Of a stretch of DNA of 64,000 nucleotides, positions 42,754 to 57,108 are shown in pieces; position 1 is the stretch's first letter, and every line of letters begins with the position of its first letter. The position numbers and the translations under genes were made by a program. The stretch lies in NCBI GenBank assembly GCA_025765615.1, contig JAIVFJ010000092.1, positions 62,001-126,000 on the forward strand, written 5' to 3'. This stretch comes from Zopfochytrium polystomum (Eukaryota > Chytridiomycota > Chytridiomycetes > Chytridiales > Chytridiaceae). A model generated the notes under the pieces. That model ran no database searches. It worked only from the letters and a program-made list of their open reading frames with translations, and was not told the origin of the DNA.

Positions 42754-44388
42754 ATGGCGACGACCGTTTCGCGGTCAGCCACCGCGCCGGCGAGCTCGAG
42801 CAACAGCAGCGCAAGCTCAACAACCGCTGCTTTGGACGCCTCGGCAGGAGGCGGCGGCGGCGGCGGCACGCTGACTGGTGGTGGTGGTGGTTCTTTCTCA
42901 GCCTCTTCCTCCAGTGGTGGAGGCGCTGGCATCAGCACTGTAAGCAGCAGTACTGCCTCCGCAATCAGCATGAGTACCGCCAACAACGGCGGTGGTGGCA
43001 GCAGTGCCAGCAATGCTAACAGCCGCAGTACCGGCAGCAACGGTGACGGAAGCACGGGCATCATCAGCAGCCTGGACAGTAATAACAGTGGCGCGAGTGA
43101 CGCCTCGATCGCCTCGAGCTCTTCGACCACAGCGTTTGCTTCGTTGGGGAACCCGCTGTCATCTCAAACGAGTTTGCTCGACCCCACAACCAGTGTGAGG
43201 ACCTCACCTCCGCCTGCTTCTGGGGCAACCTTCACTGTCAGCTCTGCATCTCCTTCTGCGAAGAACCCGGCAACTTCAACAAATTCGGGCTCGGAGTTCT
43301 TCCCCAGCTCAGAGTCAACTGCCCCGATCAACCGTGCAGTGCTCCTCGGAGTGGGAGCGACTGCTGTCTTCCTCATCCTTTTTGTGGTCGCGCTTGTGCT
43401 CCTTTTAAGACACTATCGACGTCGCGGCACGAAACTATTTTCGCGAAACTCAAAACTCCTGGACAGCGATTCAGTTTCGAATTCACCTACCACTGCTTCC
43501 GGCCGAATAGGGCCGTTTTTTACGACGCGACCTCCAAGAGAACATGGCGCTGAGTCGGATGATCACAGACCTGGGACGCATCTCCCCGAAATGAATGACG
43601 CGGTGATCGCACTTGCGACCTCTCTCCATCCAACCACCAGGTCTCCTCTGTACGGATACTCCGTCATCCCAAAAGGACCGTCTGCTGGGGATGGCCGTCC
43701 TCGCATGGAGGCGATCTCAGCAGTCGTGTCAAGGACCTTGTTGGCTCACTCGCCTGCAGACTCCGCGAACAACCATAATAGTATTTCGGTACCAGCTGTA
43801 TCCAACGAGCACGCCGATCCACCGACATCCCATTATCAACAGGAAAGAAAATTAGGCACAAAGATGTTTGTGGAGCAGACCGTTGAAGAGTTGACGAGCC
43901 AATTTGGGCCCACCGCGTCTGATCACGCAGTCTCTGAAGCTCAGAAGGGCGGCGACTGTCATTTAGGCACCGTTCCGTCCAACATAAATCACAGCAGGAC
44001 AAATCTCGTGACAGGCAGTGATACTGGCGCAGCGCCTGGCGGCAGCGTTGTTAGCAGCGTGGTTGATCGACTCAGTTCTGATACCTGCAGCGCGGAAGTC
44101 GCGTTGCATACCATCTTGAAATCTGGGGATTACGATCGCGACACGGTGCTATCAAGTCCATCCGAAGGGTCAAATGTGATTGCCTCTGCCGCAGACCATA
44201 GTCCAGCTGTCTTCCATAGAGATGAAGCGACCAGCCGCGGGAAAGCATGGCGAGATACTTCTAGTCGAGTAACCTTGATGTCTAGCTTGCGAGAATCTAT
44301 GGAGTCGGGGTGGCCATCAATTGAAACAAGTGATGGAAGGAAGAAGTGGAGAAAGCACGAAAGCATTTACAGCGATGACGAAGCCTGA
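42754..44388 (+). CDS. Ser/Gly-rich single-pass membrane protein (one exon)
   Basis: 544 aa without introns. Residues 1-193 are almost wholly Ser, Thr, Ala, Gly and Asn with poly-Gly runs, likely a disordered O-glycosylated stalk. Residues about 195-218 (LLGVGATAVFLILFVVALVL) form one transmembrane helix followed by the stop-transfer cluster RHYRRR. The cytoplasmic 320 residues are polar. There is no clear signal peptide after the chosen ATG. The layout resembles fungal Mid2/Wsc-type wall sensors, but no WSC cysteine domain is present, so the role is inference from architecture alone. A14 and purine-rich sequence precede the start. Confidence 0.75.
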   Translation: MATTVSRSATAPASSSNSSASSTTAALDASAGGGGGGGTLTGGGGGSFSASSSSGGGAGISTVSSSTASAISMSTANNGGGGSSASNANSRSTGSNGDGSTGIISSLDSNNSGASDASIASSSSTTAFASLGNPLSSQTSLLDPTTSVRTSPPPASGATFTVSSASPSAKNPATSTNSGSEFFPSSESTAPINRAVLLGVGATAVFLILFVVALVLLLRHYRRRGTKLFSRNSKLLDSDSVSNSPTTASGRIGPFFTTRPPREHGAESDDHRPGTHLPEMNDAVIALATSLHPTTRSPLYGYSVIPKGPSAGDGRPRMEAISAVVSRTLLAHSPADSANNHNSISVPAVSNEHADPPTSHYQQERKLGTKMFVEQTVEELTSQFGPTASDHAVSEAQKGGDCHLGTVPSNINHSRTNLVTGSDTGAAPGGSVVSSVVDRLSSDTCSAEVALHTILKSGDYDRDTVLSSPSEGSNVIASAADHSPAVFHRDEATSRGKAWRDTSSRVTLMSSLRESMESGWPSIETSDGRKKWRKHESIYSDDEA

Positions 44389-44997
44389 TGCTTTCGTCTG
44401 ACGATACATCAAGGCATTACACCGTCAGCCACACTTTGAGGTGACACAATTTTTTTTTGATTCAGCCTGTAATGTGAGCACTCTTATTCCGACCCATTTG
44501 CGTACAATTCGGTTCGTTTTACTTGCCACCAGTTCTTTTGATGAAACGTGTAGATGCGACTTGCTGTGAAATATATGCCCAGACTTTGATATCAACCGTT
44601 TGGAAAGTGATTCCCCTCAGTGAGATGTCTAACTAATGCTTGTGAAGATTCCATGCGCCAGTGCTGCTACACTGGCTCAGTGTGAGGTTGAAACCCACGT
44701 CCCGAGTGAATATTTATTACGTATCACGGCATCGACTCGCGTCCCCCGCCCCACCACTTCAGTATATTGTTTTTTCCGTACGCCTCCCGTGGAAACTTCT
44801 CGAGAGTTCTAAATCTTTTCCAAGTCTTTTCACTACCGTCTCCGCTTCCTATCCTTGCAGGTCTCGCCGGCTCGTCTGCGTTTCCCCAGACCCAGCCAAC
44901 TTCCGTGTTTGTAGTGCACGGCACGCGGTACTTTTCAATGGGTCCCCGCATTCGCACGACTGACGGGACGTTGTAAGTGATGAGCCAATCCTTCAGA

Positions 44998-45855
44998 ATG
45001 GGATCGTCGCTGTCTAAAGCGATTCCTGGAGGAAGTTTCGTAGGGAGACCCGAGAGTGATGGCGGCTTCAGTGATGACGTCGATTCAAGAGAATTTGAGC
45101 TATTGCCGATGGCGGGAAGCGGTGGAAGGTGGTGCGCTTGCTTAGATCGAACGGCGGGGGTGACCTTTTCCTGGCGCTATGCGACCAAAGGGAGAGATGG
45201 AAAATGCCGGAACAAAAGTTTACAAACAAGACGTGAGATGACAGGCGAGCGGTGACGCAGTAGGAGAAGAAATGAATTGCCCGCAGACCTCGATCATTGC
45301 CTCCTTCATAAAACCCCAACACCTTTCCCAATTTTGGGCCGTTGTCTGCTCGTAGTGTATAGTTTGCCGCCTGTGTTCCAGATTGCAATCGATGCGTGTA
45401 AACCAGGCGATCGGAAAGGGGTATTAATTTAGTTTCGATCGTTTCATCATTCGTACTAAGGACGGACTTAAGACTTCGGGGGTTGCGATATGGTGTGAAG
45501 ACGTTGTGCGAAGAATAGGGGTGGTTGCGGCTACTTTGTATGTGTGTGCCACCTATCTCTCGCTCTCCCTCTCGTACCAGATGGCGTCGTCGTGCACGAC
45601 GTTTCTGACGCGTGCCTCACGCGCTTTTGCAGCCATTAGCTTGCGGTTCCAATTCAAAATTTATTTTTATTCCTGTAGGAGTCTAACAAAACAGGAGCTG
45701 TCAAATCGAATGTGCTCGCCCTCCGACGCCTGTCCTCCTTCTTCCCGCCTCCCCTGGGTACCATTGACGACTATGATCGCTCCACGGTACCGCAGCTTTC
45801 CCCGTCTCGCTCGTGGGGGTCGGTACGTCCATGTAATGGACTGGATCTCAGCCAC
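44998..45855 (+). CDS. Possible small spliced gene, N-myristoylation-like start
   Basis: A frame from ATG 44998 begins MGSSLSKAIPGGSFVGRPES, with Gly2 and Ser6 as in N-myristoylated proteins. A good acceptor (TTTTTATTCCTGTAG, ending 45679) precedes a second exon-like stretch, ESNKTGAVKSNVLALRRLSS then TIDDYDRSTVPQLSPS, ending at TGA about 45855. The donor is unclear (candidates at 45119 or 45233), so the exons are not joined here. Coordinates are approximate. Confidence 0.3.
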
Positions 45856-46139
45856 ATATGAAATTCAGCAGAATCACGACGGAATACGAGATCAAGATCC
45901 CGCAAAAAACGGAACTGACAGCAAGCAGCCGAATATCAGATTTGGATAGGTCAAGAGACTCATTTAGACAGACTGCCATTTTTTAACGAATTGTTATAAT
46001 ACTGGCTGTGTCGCAAAGTGGAGTAACTGTGTGCTCTATCAAAATGGAGCACAAAACCCGCTGCTACCATGTAAGAGCGAGAGTACTAGGCGAGGGCGCG
46101 CGAACGAGGCAAGGGTGTGAGCTATGCGAGAGCGAGGGC

Positions 46140-46698
46140 GTGTCAACTGTGCAAGAATTCTCTGCACACACACTCACCATGATTGTCGGACAGCAGTGAT
46201 GTGCACAAGGACTTCAAAAAATGGATTTTCCTGCATTGTTGCCTCTTCCACTTCCCGTTCTGTGGGGGAGGGAGGTCTGTGCCTACCACAGCTTCTTTTG
46301 CAGCTGCCCTTTCATTCAAGTTCCTTCATACTTTTCAAATCTCATGTTTTGCATCGCTTTGTGTCCAAATGGGTGGGTGATTGGGTCTCTTTTGTATTCT
46401 ACACAAAAGATGAGTTTACATTCCCAGAATCCCGCCCAGCAGGAACTTGACTTACCGCTTTAATTTGTGAAATATATATTTGTGATGTTAACAACCAAAT
46501 AAAAAAAAATTGAGTTTGGGGTTACTTCACACACCCTTGAGCTGGAGCTTGGAGTCTCTCCGACATAATAATGGCATCTAACAAAGGCATCAACTTCTGA
46601 ACGTAATTGCAAACATTAGCAACTGTCAGCAATGGCAGGATGTCATTGCCGACGGTTGCTGATGCCACTGGCTGTCACAATGTACCCCCCTTTTTTAC
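46140..46698. repeat. Duplicated segment, copy 2
   Basis: See 38728-39316. Here the A-run is short (AAATAAAAAAAAA near 46497). Copy 2 continues on its right into the minus frame at 46675-47523; copy 1 does not. Confidence 0.7.
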
Positions 46699-47523
46699 TG
46701 ATGCAGACCTCTTCGAGTGCTCATCCACGTTGCTCTGCGTCCAGCTGCTGAAACAGCCTTGGCAGCGCTCACCAGCCTCATCGTCTGTACCCAACAAGGC
46801 GCTCATTGCAACGTAGTAACTTTTTGTGTGAGAACTACACAAAAATTGAAGGGTTTCCCCCTCTGACCCAAACCGAGTAAGAGAAAATGGAAGAGCCTTG
46901 CACGGTTCCTCGACTCCCGGAATCTGGAAGACGTAGAATACTTGCTCCTTGCCCCTTCTGAGCTTGGGGAACAAAGCATAGAGGTAACAGACACTGGGAG
47001 ACACTCTACTGGACCAGAGCAACGACTTAATCAATGCGCGACGCGCCTTCGACAAAAGATCTCCGCACAACTGTGCCACCTGCTGCCACTGGTCCACCGA
47101 CTGGACTACTTCAGGGCCTCCGCCGACCTCCACTGACGTATCAACAACAAACCGCTGCGATCCATCACCTGCTGCTCACACCAAGCTGCTGATGACGGAG
47201 TCGCCACCTACTGATGTGATCCACCAGATATCGCCCTGCCACAAGTGATCCAGCGAACTCTGTTGCTGTGATCCCTCACTCGTGACTTGCTGCTATTGGT
47301 TTGCGTGCACCAACGGCTCGCATGCTCCTATTGCTGCGTGCTGCCCGCTCGCGGACCACCATGACGTCCTGCTCATATTGACTGCCTGTCCCGGCGCACT
47401 TGGTACCGCTGTTACATCACCTAAGGCATTAAGTCCCAGGGCATCCCCTGGTGTCCAAAGCGGTAAGCCCACATCCCTAGTAGGCGAGGTAACGCTCTGA
47501 CCAAATTGCTTCAACCCTGGCAA
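46675..47523 (-). pseudogene. Unassigned minus-strand frame, probably transposon-derived
   Basis: The frame from 47523 (PGLKQFGQSVTSPTRDVGLP) reaches a stop at about 47293 and resumes in the same frame to 46675 (SVDQWQQVAQLCGDLLSKAR, EEPCKALPFSLTRFGSEGET). It runs into the duplicated repeat. It could be a gag or ORF1 of an unknown element. No domain recognised. Confidence 0.35.
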
Positions 47524-47925
47524 CCCCGTTGACGCCGCCCAATTGCAGCAAGGAGCATGGAATCCAACCTGTCATGCCATCACCTCCAACACCAGAGCTG
47601 TCCACTGTTATCACACTGCTATCTGATTCACTTTCGATGTGCGTTACCTCTGAGTGATAATTTTACCAATTTATGGTAATCAAGCGCAGCGGCAATTTGT
47701 CACTGGATTGAAAGGAGGGTCGCATACCACAATGAAAGTTGTATGGTAGGCCACAATGCATGTCGTAGCAGGCCATGTAGAGAGTGACTAACCTTGAGAG
47801 TGGCCAACAAAGCTCAGCTCCTTCGCCCTGACTGAGCCACTGATGCACAGACAGTGTAGTCAACAGACAGGTGGGCACTGGCTCCTAAGTACTCACCGAA
47901 CCCAGAGGGAGAAATACAAACAGCC

Positions 47926-48339
47926 TGTTAGGCGGAACTGACTGGTTAGCAGCAAGAGGCACAAGACGGACCCAAACCTATTGTGACTGTCAGTTATCGT
48001 TCTCACAATGCCCATGGGAGAGCGAGCCACTGCCAATGCAGACCTGGGCGCTGGCTTGCACTGATGACAAATACTCTGAGTATTAAGTGGAATGCAAACC
48101 TGGTGTCAACAGTTTTTCTCCTCCTCTGCTCAAGCAGATAATATAGGAGCGGTTTTTACCCTGTGCCGGTCACGCTTGCCCAGCAACTATTACAGCATGC
48201 ATATCATCATTATGTATCAATAATTCATAACAGAGTTTTTTTCTCTTTCTCTCCAAGTTGGGGAGAAGGACCACCCACAAACACACTTCTCCACTTCGTT
48301 CACTCCTTCCACTCACTCACTCAGAGTAGACTGTTTACA
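47926..48339 (-). mobile_element. Solo LTR, family beta, copy 2 (414 bp)
   Basis: In plus orientation it begins TGTTAGGCGGAACTG and ends AGACTGTTTACA, flanked by the 5-bp duplication CAGCC (47921-47925 and 48340-48344). It includes about 70 bp near 48120-48180 (CAAGCAGATAATATAGGAGC) missing from copy 1. Confidence 0.92.
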
Positions 48340-48483
48340 CAGCCTGTTGACTTTAGTTTAAACAAAGAGACAGAAAGTGACAACTCATTGATTGATGGGT
48401 AGACAACGGCCTGTTGACTTCGCAAATCATTAACCAAAATAGCATTTTAGTTGGCTCCGTCCCCCACTGAACCCCAGGAGAAG

Positions 48484-48786
48484 TGTCAGGAACATGGCAG
48501 GACAAGGCAAGGCAAGGCAGAGAAGGAACTGAGAGGAGTGATGATTGGATTGGAAACAATAATTCACTTGAGGGATGGGACAGGTCCCCCATCCCCCTTT
48601 TATACCTTTTGAGAGTCTTCCTTGTCAAGACTCAAAGAAAGTTCCAGAAAGAGCAATTAGTAATACAATGATACCAATGATACCAATGACAACAAGACAA
48701 GTCAGGAAAGCAAAGAAGGTTCCAGAAGGTTCCATGAAGGAATGTTCTAGAAGGTTCCAGAGGTTTCCAGAGGGTGATTCATAACA
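48484..48786 (-). mobile_element. Solo LTR, family gamma, copy 2, with HSE array and TATA box (303 bp)
   Basis: In plus orientation it begins TGTCAGGAAC and ends GATTCATAACA, with the duplication AGAAG on both sides (48479-48483 and 48787-48791). On the element strand a dense HSE array (about 48718-48775: nGAAnnTTCnnGAAnnTTC) lies about 110 bp upstream of TATAAAAGGGGG (about 48598). Array then TATA box is a plausible heat-inducible pol II promoter. Confidence 0.9.
48718..48775 (-). promoter_or_regulatory. Heat-shock-element array in LTR-gamma copy 2
   Basis: On the plus strand GGTTCCAGAAGGTTCCATGA, GAATGTTCTAGAAGGTTCC and CAGAGGTTTCC give at least six alternating TTC/GAA pentamers, mostly with the 2-bp spacing heat-shock factor trimers require. 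Binding itself is inferred. Confidence 0.7.
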
Positions 48787-48944
48787 AGAAGGGGCTGTGG
48801 CATCCCATCCACCCATCACTTCTCCTTTGGGTTGATAGCAAATCTTCAATGTAGAGGAAAAGCAATATTCACACAAAGTTGGGGACACTTTGTTCCATTG
48901 AGTGAAACACACCATTTTTCAGTGTATGGATTGTAATGCAAAAG

Positions 48945-48974
48945 AGTGAGAGAGAGGTGGAAAGAGAGGTGGAA

Positions 48975-49011
<37 letters not shown>

Positions 49012-49140
49012 GTGGGTTGTTTTTTGGGGAGATGTGCCGTCCCTCCACCCCATGCTCGATCGATCAAGAGATATGGAGAGAGAAAAAGAGAGCAGAGAGG
49101 TAGAGAGGGTGTCTGTCTGTGTGTGTGTGTGTGTGGGGGG
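48945..49140. repeat. GA-rich and GT-rich simple repeats
   Basis: GGAAAGAGAGGTGGAAAGAG then a GA run to about 49010, and a GT run followed by G9 at about 49117-49142. No gene in 48800-49400. Confidence 0.75.
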
Positions 49141-49403
49141 GGTGTGGGAAGGGAATGTGGGCATGCCTGATCATACAGCATCTTGTTGTTGCGTCAAGCT
49201 GTCTTGCCATTGTCTTGTCAGGTGCCTAAGATGAGATGGTCTGAGTTGCCCCACCCATTGAGACAGCAACCAAGGGCTGCAGAAAGAGAGAGAGAGCGAG
49301 AGAGAGACACGCACAGGAAAAAAAACCGCCTGACAAACAGGAGCAAGGGGACAGAGAGTGAGACAGACAGCCAGTTCACTGCAAGCAAAGAGGCAGACAG
49401 TGA

Positions 49404-50204
49404 GTGAGACTACACTGAGGTCTCAGTGATAAAGTCTAGGGATCTTATTCACAAAAACAAGCCTACCTGTTATAAAACTGCAAGGATTGGGAACTATTAT
49501 TATTCCCAGTTCTTTAGTTTCCAAGGTGTTACGGAAGTGTATTTGCAGCTAACTTGTCTTTATTATTGGGCGTCCTTTTACAACTTTTGTCTTAACAGTT
49601 TCTGTTGCACCTGGGTTTTCCCAACATATTCTTCTTTTTCAGTGACTAACAGAGACTGCCTGACTGCCTAGGGATGGGTGCCTGACAGGCTGTACCCCAA
49701 GCCTGCCGAATTTATTATTTATTTTCGGCACTTGTACATACACGCATAGGGTTGGGGGGACTTAGAGCATTTGTGGTGGATGCTCCAAGTCTGTGGGGGT
49801 TGACTTGTCAATTTTCTCTCTGTTTTTGGGCCATTTCTCTTTTTCCTTTTTTCTTCAATCTGATTTCTGTCCTTTGGCACCAATACAGAGTCCCTTCAAA
49901 TCCATCTGGCTCACGGAGGTGAGGGTAGTGAGAGGGTGCCCTTCCATTTCCCCTTGCACCAGCCTGCAGCCACACAAGTAATCAGTGCTCCCACACTGAA
50001 CCTTCAGAGGATTGCCCCTCTGAATGTTCATTCTTTTTGTTTGAGACCCCTGTCAGACAGATGAGTAGGGGGGATACTTTGTGGACTAAGCAACTAGTAT
50101 GGTTGAACACCCCCTAGACAACAGCCCAATAAAGTTAGTTTGGCCTATTACTTGCTTTCCTTCACTCTAGGGCCTGGATCCCAGGGTCAAAGGAGTGAGT
50201 ATAG
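49404..50204 (+). repeat. LTR-alpha copy with internal deletion
   Basis: Begins GTGAGACTACACTGAGGTCT and ends GGAGTGAGTATAG. It aligns with both ends of the full copy at 57922-59040 (reverse) but lacks the GC-rich middle corresponding to about 58260-58830. CCCAATAAAG near 50127 is a polyadenylation-like signal. No target duplication seen. Confidence 0.75.
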
Positions 50205-50846
50205 AGACAGACATCAAGTGTAGCGCCCTTCAACTATTGAGAGGCAGAGAGACAGAGAGACACTGGCAGAGACAGAAACACAGACAGCTTGTTGACTGTC
50301 AAATACTATCCAAGCTGTACAACGCCTTTTAGTTTTTGCTAGTTTGAGGAAGAAGGTTAGGCACAGACGACAACGATCGCCCAGAGCATCGCGCGACGAA
50401 ACACAACAGCAAAGATGAAAAAAGAAGCACGGGGAAAGGTTGGGGGAGACGGAAGAAGGATGGAGAGTTGAAGCAGCAAGTGAGAGGTAGAGGGGTGTGG
50501 GATTGACTCGAAAATGTGAAAATGACTGTGGGTTCACCAGCATGGAAATTGAGAAATCAACAAACGACCAGAATATGAACTGGAGCACATAACAGGAATA
50601 GAGCTTGAAGAGAAAAACATTGGGAGGCTCTGTAAACGGAGGAAACGAGATGGGTAAATGCGTCAATAGCACAGCGCCACTGTTTGTCGCCAGAGGTAGA
50701 GAAGGTTCATAAACAACTCACTAATACACACAAGATTGGAGACGAACAGATGGATGCGGGTTGTCGAAAGGGGGAAACTCAAATTCAGCCCATCGCCTTT
50801 CCGATCAAAAGCTGAATCAGTTTCAAGAGAAACTCCTGGGCTTGCA
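50205..50846. other. Downstream flank of the kinase gene, no gene seen
   Basis: The minus frame 50672-50214 is Ser/Leu-rich with no domain and lies in simple-sequence DNA. The part nearest 50846 probably holds the kinase 3' UTR. Confidence 0.4.
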
Positions 50847-54253
<3,407 letters not shown>

Positions 54254-54298
54254 GACCAGTGACGTCGAAGTCGACGTTGGTGGAGAGTGAGAGTGTGC

Positions 54299-54331
54299 AA
54301 GAGAGAGAGAGAGAGACAGAGAGGGAGAACA

Positions 54332-54362
<31 letters not shown>

Positions 54363-54377
54363 GAGAGAGAGAGAGAG
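54299..54377 (+). repeat. GA microsatellite upstream of the kinase start
   Basis: Interrupted GA runs lie 46-124 bp upstream of the ATG at 54253, so in the 5' UTR or core promoter. An upstream in-frame ATG at 54415 would make the tract encode poly-(Ser-Leu); the inner ATG is preferred. Confidence 0.85.
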
Positions 54378-54679
54378 CGACGACCAACAACAGAAAAAAA
54401 AACCCACACCTCCAACCAACCTTCTGAGCGGGCTTAGACGAAGTCGCAACTGCGACCCACCGAGCGACACTCCTCGCACACACACACCGACAATGTCAAA
54501 CACGTCAGTCTCAACTGCTCGACGCATCGCCCCTTTTGCAGCAGAGCACTGGCACCTTTCCGCCAAACCCACCATCATTCAGCTCCATGCCGATATTAAT
54601 CGCCCCGCGCATGTCGCCTTGTCGGCACCTCGACAGATGCAGCCACTCCACGGCCTTTGGCGAGTGATCCAAGCTTTCT

Positions 54680-55248
54680 GTTTATAATAAGTAAGCGAGC
54701 AAAAGAGGAATCTGCGTACCCTGAATCCGAAGGTTAAACAAGCAAGAAATTGGAATGATCATGAGTTGTCTGCCAATCAAAAGAAAAATGGAACTCACCT
54801 GAATGGCACAAAAGTCCTGAGCCACTGCTATTTTAAGCTGAGTGATAGTCAATGGGAATTGACTATCACACTTGCCGTGATGAGTGCTAACTTGCAAAGG
54901 CCGCAGGCAGGGCAGGGGATGTGGCCAAGCCAGACATCACTCTGACAGTCAAGGTGACCCATGCTGCCACATTTCTCACACAGAGGGCAATAGGGACAGT
55001 GAAGAGAAGTTAAGGACTCATGGGTGTCTGCAACGTCAGCAGGCTCATCGAGGAGGTGAATTCCATGAGATTCTCAAGCATCTCAATGAAGGTGTTGGTC
55101 ACAGTTTTGGTCTTATGTTAAATAGATACAGGATAAGATGATGTTTTTCGACAAAATTGTGATTCTGTGACCCTATCACAAAGATTCTGCTTCTTCATCA
55201 GGATTTTGACAGAGAACTATTTAAGAATCTTTTGGGAAATTATATAAG
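54680..55248. other. Gene-free stretch with a perfect hairpin
   Basis: At 54842-54869 GTGATAGTCAA and TTGACTATCAC form an 11-bp perfect stem with a 6-base loop (TGGGAA). Nothing coding recognised in the rest. Confidence 0.5.
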
Positions 55249-55511
55249 AGGTCGTTCAAGTGGAAATAGCGGAAATCTTTTTGAGCTAATTTGGAATTAG
55301 CTGTTCCAAGTGTTTTCCAACAGAGCAGTGAGAAAATATTTTTTGGAGGCGAAGAACACCGACAGACCACCGTGAATTAGCTCAATTAGCTCAACTAAAG
55401 AAATACAGGAAGATTAGCTAATAGAGAAGAATGTTTCCTCCTTTAGGTTATGAGCCAATCAAATGTTTTCTTTCATATTAATTTTCCGCTATTTCTACTT
55501 GAAATGGCCTC
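55249..55511. mobile_element. MITE, 263 bp, TAA target duplication
   Basis: Imperfect inverted repeats of about 26 bp, GAGGTCGTTCAAGTGGAAAT(AGCGG) and its complement near 55485-55511, are flanked by TAA on both sides (55246-55248 and 55512-55514). The centre is AT-rich with no frame. Non-autonomous; the mobilising family is not identified. Confidence 0.7.
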
Positions 55512-56164
55512 TAATCAGGCAATTGGAGATATTTGCCATTTGAAAAATTGGGCCAGGTTTCGCAAAAATGGGATATTGTCGCCGGAATGAATTTTAGTGA
55601 AAAATGGGGGAAAATGTGATTATCCAGGTTTTAATATCCATATCCAGCTTCTCGGATATTCGTCAGATACTGTGCTGAGTGCTGAGGTTGGTGGGGGAAA
55701 ATTAGTGCTAGTAACGCAGCAAATAAGTTAGCCAAGTGTTTGCTATTGTGCTTGTGAAGAATAGGCAAATTTTCGCTCGAGTCCAACATCCAGAAATTGT
55801 TAAGTTTCTGCTTCAGTACTGTGAAAAACGTAGGGCCAAAATACAAAAGTATCCAGACTTTATGTGATCTTCAATCGAGTCTAGCTATCGAGTCTAGCGG
55901 AGGGGGAACTACTGTGTAGGCCTGATCATCAGACTCACACATTCGGAATTACACTCCTGTTGGGGCATCTGCAAATGTGGAATACTCACTCACATCCAAC
56001 CTCTCCTACTGTGTCAACTCAAAGTCATCAGTGTTCTATCTCCTTCGATTGTCGCAGACGGCACAGCAGATTTGCCAGGTTCTTGAGCGAGAAGGGCATT
56101 GAGTCGAATGAGGATATGAGATCTTCAATAGAATTTAGCAATAGCATCTAGCGGCATGGGAACT
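55512..56164. other. AT-rich stretch without a supported gene
   Basis: ATCGAGTCTAGC is repeated at about 55874 and 55888. A segment near 55907-55990 (AACTACTGTGTAGGCC..GAT) resembles 56621-56700, suggesting a further old repeat. Confidence 0.4.
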
Positions 56165-56610
56165 GTTAATGGTCCTTGTACCAGTTTTGTATAGAGACAA
56201 ACACAAGACGGACAAAAGCCAAGCTCAACCTCCCACCACCAACTTTTTTATTTTTTTATATTGTTCCAGCCCCGAAGGGCCGACGGGAAGAGAAAGCGCC
56301 ATCAATGGTGAACTGTTATAGACTACGTCTAGGTTTCACCTCGGCAAACCCACCCCATGCACTACGGACTTACAGGGTCGTCAGGCATCTCCACCGCACC
56401 ACTCCTTGTGATTCAAGACTGTACTCTTTCTTGTTGCCTTCAACAGCTGGCGTCGTGACTTGAACACTGGGCCCCTGAGTGACAGATACCCAGACCCCCC
56501 ATGCTTTCCCAGCTAGGCTCTTGTGAGGGGCACCTCCCACCACCAACACCCTCAGTAGTGTTCTTCACCCGTCACCACCGCAGCCTGATCCATCAATCAG
56601 CCAAAATGGC
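56165..56610 (+). repeat. LTR-A remnant split by a SINE
   Basis: Left piece 56165-56243 (TTTTGTATAGAGACAAACAC) and right piece 56532-56610 (CAACACCCTCAGTAGTGTTC) are consecutive parts of LTR-A, with the SINE between them. Confidence 0.75.
56244..56531 (-). mobile_element. SINE copy 2, full length, with 16-bp target duplication
   Basis: ACCTCCCACCACCAAC flanks it at 56228-56243 and 56532-56547. The sequence is close to copy 1 over its length (GTTCCAGCCCCGAAGGGC on the plus strand; B box GTTCAAGTCACG on the minus strand). Its 3' tail reads ATATAAAAAAATAAAAAAAG on the minus strand, a proper A-rich tail. Confidence 0.9.
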
Positions 56611-56755
56611 CTTCAGGAACTACAGTGTAGATCTGACTATCAGACTCATACATTGTGAATATGACCTAACAGCATGGTGGCAGCGCACTGGCGTAGAAGG
56701 AATGTGGCATCTCAACCTCACTCCAACCTCCACCTCACTCTGTCAACTAAGTTAT

Positions 56756-57108
56756 TGTAAACAGTCTACTCTGTCATTGAGTGGAAGGAGTGAAGTGGGG
56801 TTGTTGGTGGTCGTTCTCCCCAACTTGGAGAGAAAGAGAAAAACTCTGTTATGAATAATTGATACATAATGATGATATGCATGCTATAATAGTTGCTAGG
56901 CAAGCGTGACTGGCACAGGGTAAAAACCTCTCCTATATTATCTGCTTGAGCAGGGGGAGGAAAACTGTTGACACCAGGTTTCCGTTCCACTTAATTTTTG
57001 GAGTATTTGTCAAAAGCACAAGCCAGTGCCCGGGTGCGCATTGGCAGTGGCGTACTCTCCCCAAGGGCATTGTGAGAATGGTAACTGACAGTCACAATAG
57101 GTTCACCC
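56756..57108 (+). mobile_element. LTR-beta copy 3, 3'-truncated
   Basis: Begins TGTAAACAGTCTACTCTG and follows copy 2 to CACAATAGGTTCACC, where LTR-A begins. The last 60 bp of the family consensus are absent. Confidence 0.75.

Noticed and set aside
42754..44388. WSC-domain wall sensor assignment
   Set aside because: No cysteine-rich WSC module and no clear signal peptide; only the stalk, helix and tail layout agree.
50214..50672. Minus frame of 152 codons
   Set aside because: Ser/Leu/Phe-rich with simple-sequence tail, no domain, lies in 3' flank and LTR border DNA.
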